This document shows positions 58,629 through 64,000 of a DNA stretch of 64,000 nt, one piece after another (the first letter of the stretch is position 1; each line of letters starts with the position of its first letter). The notes beneath the pieces were generated by a model. The model saw nothing but the letters and a program-made list of their open reading frames with translations. It was not told the DNA's origin and did not search any database. The stretch comes from Pseudoscleropodium purum (Eukaryota; Streptophyta; Bryopsida; Hypnales; Brachytheciaceae), in NCBI GenBank assembly GCA_963969395.1, contig OZ017796.1:10666501-10730500 (forward strand), in the 5' to 3' direction. The translations under genes and the position numbers were made by a program.

Positions 58629-59935
58629 GGATTCCTTCCCCTTATTGCCAACACATGGAGAAATGTTTTGATTTATTCAAAATTCCCAATGTAAGATGTG
58701 CCTATGGAGTCTTTTGCTCTAGAACTTGGCACAAGCCCAAGTGGCACTTCTCTATCAACCTTCCTTATAGGTCGCATACTCCACTTCATGGGGTTTGATT
58801 GTTTTCCCTTTTGTTTTTTTAATGGCCACCGTTCTTTTCCCAAAAAAAAAATGTGCCTATAGTGGTGGATTTTGAGATGAGTATGAATGTGATTATTTCA
58901 GACATTAGCACAAGGCATTGATTATATGGTATCCAACATCTTGTGTTGGCCATTTCTTGCGTCGGCCATCTCTTGGCTTTGCCTTGGGAACAGTGTTCCA
59001 TAGCTGCTATTTCTAGTTCTACATGACCAAAGCACACAGGATCCCAGACACTTGCTGTCCTAAATGGCCTGATCAATAAGGCCTTATCCCCAGAAGTTAT
59101 TTGTTGCAAATTAGATCATTTTAGGTCTTTGATGAGTAACTTAAGTTATTTCGTGAAAGCAAAAAAGGTTGGGATCAATCTCTCTCACACACCATGAAAT
59201 CTTTCCAACTTGTGATGCAGCTCCAGTTTCAAGGTCAAACAATTTTGAGCTCCGTGGTGCATTACGCAAAAACTTTAATGTGAGATTCACAAACACTTGA
59301 ATCTGTCGCAAGAGAAACAACATTGAATCAGGGTCAATGTCGACAATCACACTTCAATCTGCTCAAAGACATGGTGTAACATTTGTTTCAAAAAAAAAGA
59401 AAGAACATTCATTGCAATAAATTCAAGCACGCCCTTTGTAAACCTGGAGTGATACTTTTATTGATATCTCGTCATTTGTGCTCTTCTCCAAGAAACTGAA
59501 AATTGTGCAAGAGAATGCATTGTTGATTGTTTCTAATGATAAATAAAATAAAACATAAAATAATTGGATAAAATATATCATAAGTAAGGAAGAAGGTCCA
59601 TAAAATGATGGAGCTTTAAAAACATTTTCTAACATAAAGGTACATTTTGCTTTCTTCAATGTATCAATTGTTTTATTTTTATTTTTATTTTTTTGAAACT
59701 ATTAATTGTATTTTTCAATGTATTTACAATGAATATATTCTTTTTTAAAGGGGGGACACTTTCAATAACCAAGTATGTGATTCCAACTTCAAAATCTCAA
59801 CTATTTTAACAAAGGTCCAAAAAATATGAAATGACTTGGGTTAGATGTCAATTTCATTTGTCTTTCAAGAAAAATTTATTAGAAAGATATTTTGAGAAGT
59901 TGCCCCTCTCCCCACCTATAATTGTGAATCGATTT
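58629..59935. other. Mixed DNA, no gene; repeat at 59775-59935
   Basis: 58680-59380 is less AT-rich, with conflicting short frames on the minus strand and no recognised domain. 59775-59935 repeats 16295-16500. AATAAAATAAAA-rich DNA lies at 59540-59560. Confidence 0.35.
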
Positions 59936-60171
59936 TTAACCCCTAATTGCCCAAGGCACCATATTTTGATTTCTTTGAAGTAATATAAAATTTGATTTCA
60001 ATAATACTTTTGGTGTTTTATTTTAAAACCGAATGCCTTTGAAGTCTATTCTAAACATCAAAATCAATTTTTATTTTATTTTTTATGATTTGCAAATTTT
60101 TATTTTTTAGTATAGAGATTTTAATTGACTAGCCTCAAATACACTAGAACTTAGAAGGGAGGGGGGATTAA
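59936..60171. mobile_element. Possible TTAA element H, abutting F copy 2
   Basis: The left end TTAA-CCCCTAATTGCCCAAGG(CACC) resembles the termini of elements B, E and the reversed end at 18130-18153. The right TTAA is shared with F copy 2. A matching inverted right end (AAGGGAGGGGGGA-TTAA) is poor, so this may be a fragment. Confidence 0.35.
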
Positions 60172-60744
60172 CCTTGGAGTGCTCCGACGTCCATTTTTTG
60201 GATGATAAACAGATTGCAATTCTTGTTACTGTTGCATTCCTACTTGGATGAAAGTCATCCTAATTTTTGGTGATACTTTATTAAGTTATTGTCTTATCAA
60301 ATGGTTGGATTTGGGGTTACTAGAATACAAATTTTTCTAAAATTACAAATGTGGAAGTGTGTCAAGTGGTCAAATTGCATTGACTCTATTTCAAAATTAG
60401 ATTAGGAAAAATGAGGTCCTAGATGTAAATAACACAAATATTTAAAAAATCACCATGTCAAGAGAACCTCATTTTGAATCCATTCCAATAAGTTTTGTAT
60501 AAAAAAATGATAATATTTTTCTTGTAATCAAATTTTGAAGGAATTATGAAATTTTCCTTTCCAAATTTATAGACAAATATTGGTGATAGTATTGGTGAAT
60601 TTAATCATACATATGGAATCTAAAATTCAAAATCTACAACTTTCTTTTGTATATCACTTCTAAAATATTCTTCCAAATAGCACGTTATAATGATTTTTTC
60701 CGAATCGTCAATTTTGGAGAAGAGTCCAAATGTTCCAAGGTTAA
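60168..60744 (+). mobile_element. TTAA element family F, copy 2 (577 bp)
   Basis: The left end TTAA-CCTTGGAGTGCTCCGAC and right end TCCAAATGTTCCAAGG-TTAA make a ~9-bp perfect inverted repeat (CCTTGGA(G/A)) extending imperfectly to 17. The interior aligns with F copy 1 for most of its length. Non-coding. Confidence 0.65.
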
Positions 60745-63556
60745 AATTACATTTGAAATACATTCAAGAAAATTTTAGATTTTCAAAAGTTGTAAATCAT
60801 TTACGGCTGTCCATATTATGTCCTCTAACCTCATATTTTTTTCTTCATGATCCCAATTTTTAATTTGACATGTGAAAAGAGGTTTGAAAGACTTCAACTC
60901 ACTTTCGTAGTTTTCACACACTCCATCCCAATCCATGTGTGATATTGTCGGATTTTCTATTTCCAATGCAATCTATATATAACATGCTTGGTTTGAATTT
61001 ACACAACTACAATTTATTTTTTAAATTGACAAAACTTCTCAAAACTAAAATTTCTAATTTAATTTTGAACAAACTCCAAGAAGCTAATAAAAAACCCTTG
61101 GATATTAGTGCACTCTATGAACTTCCTAAAGTCCCACCTTACGTTACAATATACAAAGAAGAATTTGTCATTTAGGTCCATGAGACTCCGCTAGTTGAGC
61201 CATCATCCCCAACATCCTCTTCATTCGCTCATCATCATCATCAACTTTTTCAGACCCGAGTTAAATGTTCTCCTTCCAAGACATTGGAAGAAGAAGAAGA
61301 ATGGAAATCCCTTCCATTCATTCCCTTATTTGCAAGCTGGCGTAAAGTGAAAAGTTTGTTTTGCTCCTGGTTTGAGAACTGTGCTCGTGAACTTATTGGT
61401 GGGCAGAATTGGCGAGGACTCCCATCCATCCTCCTTCCTACTTACAAAAAAAGGCACTGCCTTTGATGGGCCAATTGAGTGCTTTTCAGCAAAGAGAATG
61501 TGTGTGCTTCCCAAGACAAAATTGACGGTTGCCACTAATGCAGACGGGACTGCCTGAGGAGACCTCAGCTTCATTTCCAGCTGCTGTAACGTACAGTACT
61601 GTACAGTAGAATTTTCTTGTCGAACCCCCAGGTATTTGACCAACATTTTTAAAATTGAAAATTTTGAAATAAATGAAATGGAATGTATTTGACCAACATT
61701 CAGTTGGAATCCAATGCAATGAAATTCGGTTTCATATATTTCAAAAACAAAACAAAAACACTGGAATCCAATCCTGGGGGACTGAGCTGAGTGGGCAAGA
61801 CGGTGTACCTGTAAGTAAGCTTTAGATTATGGCCGTATGCTGCTGCTTATAAAGGTTAAGCTGGAAACCAGCTCATGCAGATGTACATGTAACTTAAGCT
61901 TAGTGAATCTGAATTAAGTTTACAGTATATTTGGAAATAGAGTAGAGCAAGCTAAGTATAACTTATACAAGACATTTTGTGTTAAAAAACAACTAAATGG
62001 GAAATTGGAAACCATGAATGGATTAACTTAAGCTTTGTGTTTCTGAGAGGCTTCAGTCACTTGAGAATTGAAGATTCAACAGCAATGGAAGCTGATTCCA
62101 AGCTGATTAACTTGGTCACTGTAACATGCACCTGCAGCATGGCTGACAATGAAGGTAAGTTAGTTACAATAAATCATGTTTATGGGAAGCTTGAGCATGG
62201 TTTAGCGTAAATTATACAGTCCCTAGGACAATAATAAGGTTCAATGATTCAGGCTCCAGTGAGAGGAGGGAGGGAGTTTACATTGAGCTTTCCTTGGCAG
62301 GACGTTACTAAAAGTGGTCATTTGAAGTTTGCAGTTTTATCCCCACATTAAGGAAAACACTGGAATTTTTTAATATGCCACCCACTATAAAATTTGAAGA
62401 TTTGGAATTCAAATTTGGTACCAAAGGCACCAAAATAAGCTGGGAGAGATGAACTTTGGACACTAAACAACCACAAAATGGAGGTAACTTTTTTTTAATA
62501 TTTATCCTTTGCTGGGGAAGACGCAAGTGAGACCACTTTAATGTCATGCTTGAATGAGCTTTTACTTGCACTTGACCACCTGTTTGATGTGTTGTACGAC
62601 TTCGATGTTAATACTCTTATTTTATCATGTTCAAAATGCAAGACTTGATGTCAGGAAATGACTTTTCTCCACATGTTTAGAGATCAAAGGATTTTTTTTT
62701 TCATAAATATTTTTCAATTTGACTCAAAATATTCTATTAACATTACATATTATATAGCATGGTGGAGAACAAATAATAAGAAAAAGGGTTTGACTTGTTG
62801 GATATGTTCATTTTCAAACACTGGTTTCCAACCAATTTCAAGATATTCTGATTTTGAAGTAGTAGGAGCAAATTTTTTTTTTTTTTTTTTCAAATTTCAA
62901 AACCTGATTATTATTATTTTTTTCTCTTCTCCCACCAGTGCTTATAGAGACGAGGACCAACATGTGTCTGCAAACTGATTCTGTTAGGCCAAATCACTCT
63001 CAAACCTTCGGGTGGATGGGTGGGGGGTGGGAGTGAAGTGAAGTTGAGTTTGGTTGAAGCTGGATGGAGCCCCTCCACTTCCACTGACTTTCGATTACTT
63101 CCCCAGCCTAGCCTATGCCCATAAAAGCTGACCTCCTCGGAGCCTCAGAGTCTCCAAGATCTTCATCATTCTCCCCTCCAGACTGGCCCTAGTGTAAGTT
63201 GGGTAATGATGGAAAAGAGTAGTCAGAGCTTCAGTTCAAAAGATCTTTGACTCTTCGTGAATTATAACACTGTAACTTAAGATTGTGCCTGGGCTGCAAG
63301 GCAGGCGTAAGAGTAACTTAACTTGGGGAAACCCAGCAGCAGATGCAGCTCCAGCTCCAGCTCCAGCTCTGCCTGGCCATACAGCCTGAGCGCTGCGACA
63401 GAAAGACAAGGGCTTCTGTCACAGCAGTCCGTAAGCTTACTTGAATCAAACTTACAAACTATGTTACAGAAAAGTAATCCACTGATGAGCAAGGGCAGCG
63501 AGTCCAACTTTGTTTCAGGCCACATGGACTTTGGGTACTTTGGTAGGCACTGTCCA
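60745..63556. other. AT-rich then balanced DNA, no gene recognised
   Basis: 60790-60915 is an inverted homolog of 17695-17810. From about 61200 composition is more balanced. Frames at 61284-61646 and 63277-63666 overlap on both strands without recognised domains. GTATTTGACCAACATT occurs twice (61629-61644, 61686-61701). A short CAGCTC repeat lies at 63346-63370. CATAAAAGC at about 63119 could be a TATA-like signal, but no coding region was assembled. Confidence 0.35.
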
Positions 63557-63715
63557 TTAACCCTATAAGGACGCGACCCCATGACCAAGGTAGTCACCCA
63601 AATTCTCCGATTGCTGGACCAATAGGTAGATGCATTCTCTTCTTCTCCAATGAACAATAAAGTCATCCATCATCACCATCATAAATTCTGGTCCACAGCA
63701 TCCTTACTGGGTTAA
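63557..63715. mobile_element. Short TTAA MITE (159 bp)
   Basis: The left end TTAA-CCCTATAAGGACGCG and right end GCATCCTTACTGGG-TTAA are inverted copies with few mismatches, and the similarity extends to GACC/GGTC some 24 bases in. The left terminus nearly matches that of family C at 3879 (CCCTATAAAGACGC). Too short to code. Confidence 0.65.
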
Positions 63716-64000
63716 TAGGCTAGCATGGAAACACACCTACCTACATTAGACTAGCTATTTCATACGTACATCTTCACCTGTATTTGAAAACTCCGCCCAA
63801 ATTTGGGCTTTGCACTGAGGAAGGTATGTGCTCCCCAAAAAATGTATCCCCAAATGAACAGATCTTATTCCTTTCAAGTGACAATTCTGAGTGCACAGAC
63901 CTTGTTGGACCCTCTTTAGAAAAACATTAATACTGTACGCAAGTGCCATGCAACTCTGCAGTTCCCACATTGACACTGTAGCCAAATTTGAACAGGTACT
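63716..64000. other. Right edge, nothing recognised
   Basis: Balanced composition. A minus-strand frame at 63755-63985 has no known domain. A gene could extend beyond the window. Confidence 0.3.

Noticed and set aside
63277..63666. 129-codon minus-strand frame with Glu-Leu repeats
   Set aside because: The Glu-Leu run is the CAGCTC simple repeat, and the frame begins inside the TTAA MITE at 63557-63715.

Overview
The window looks like nuclear DNA of a land plant. The one clear gene, at the left end, is a four-exon gene with plant-type introns whose product matches the diphthamide-synthesis subunit DPH2, and its 5' leader carries plant telo-boxes (TAGGGTTT). The long stretches between genes are extremely AT-rich. 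I cannot name the species. There is no bacterial or viral layout, and no rRNA gene, intact tRNA gene or CRISPR array was seen.

Layout. 1-760: promoter and 5' leader of DPH2. 762-3580: DPH2 (521 residues, exons 762-1579, 1968-2152, 2573-2848, 3294-3580). About 3.9-18.4 kb: a gene-free block built largely from related non-autonomous DNA elements that begin TTAA-CCC(C)T and end A(G)GGG-TTAA, many nested or back to back. 18.4-22.9 kb: a less AT-rich island with a possible small acidic-protein gene (20811-21020, with TATA box and AATAAA) and a relic retroelement primer-binding site. 22.9-33.7 kb: AT-rich repeats, a 333-bp hAT-type MITE with perfect 8-bp duplications (23853-24185), a TTCA-flanked MITE, a reverse copy of the 930-bp TTAA family and a 231-bp foldback. 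33.7-39.6 kb: a nest of degenerate Ty3/gypsy fragments and CACTA-type elements; one CACTA insertion (37962-39186) splits the reverse-transcriptase reading frame with a clean CCT duplication. 40-42 kb: microsatellites and a MULE-type MITE with a 9-bp duplication. 42-51.7 kb: more TTAA elements and an odd array of ~120-bp units in both orientations. 51.75-54.2 kb: another less AT-rich island with a possible minus-strand first exon and a foldback. 54.2-61 kb: more TTAA elements plus a second hAT MITE (56294-56537). 61-64 kb: less AT-rich DNA with no gene I can recognise and a 159-bp TTAA MITE.

How the parts relate. DPH2 is the only gene with an assignable function: with DPH1 it starts diphthamide formation on elongation factor 2. 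Almost everything else reads as transposable-element debris. The most unusual feature is the abundance of TTAA-flanked elements with CCC...GGG termini, the hallmark of the piggyBac superfamily (Sola3 also targets TTAA). No transposase is encoded in the window, so these copies would need a source elsewhere. All repeat relationships were judged by eye and their outer limits are approximate unless terminal duplications are stated.
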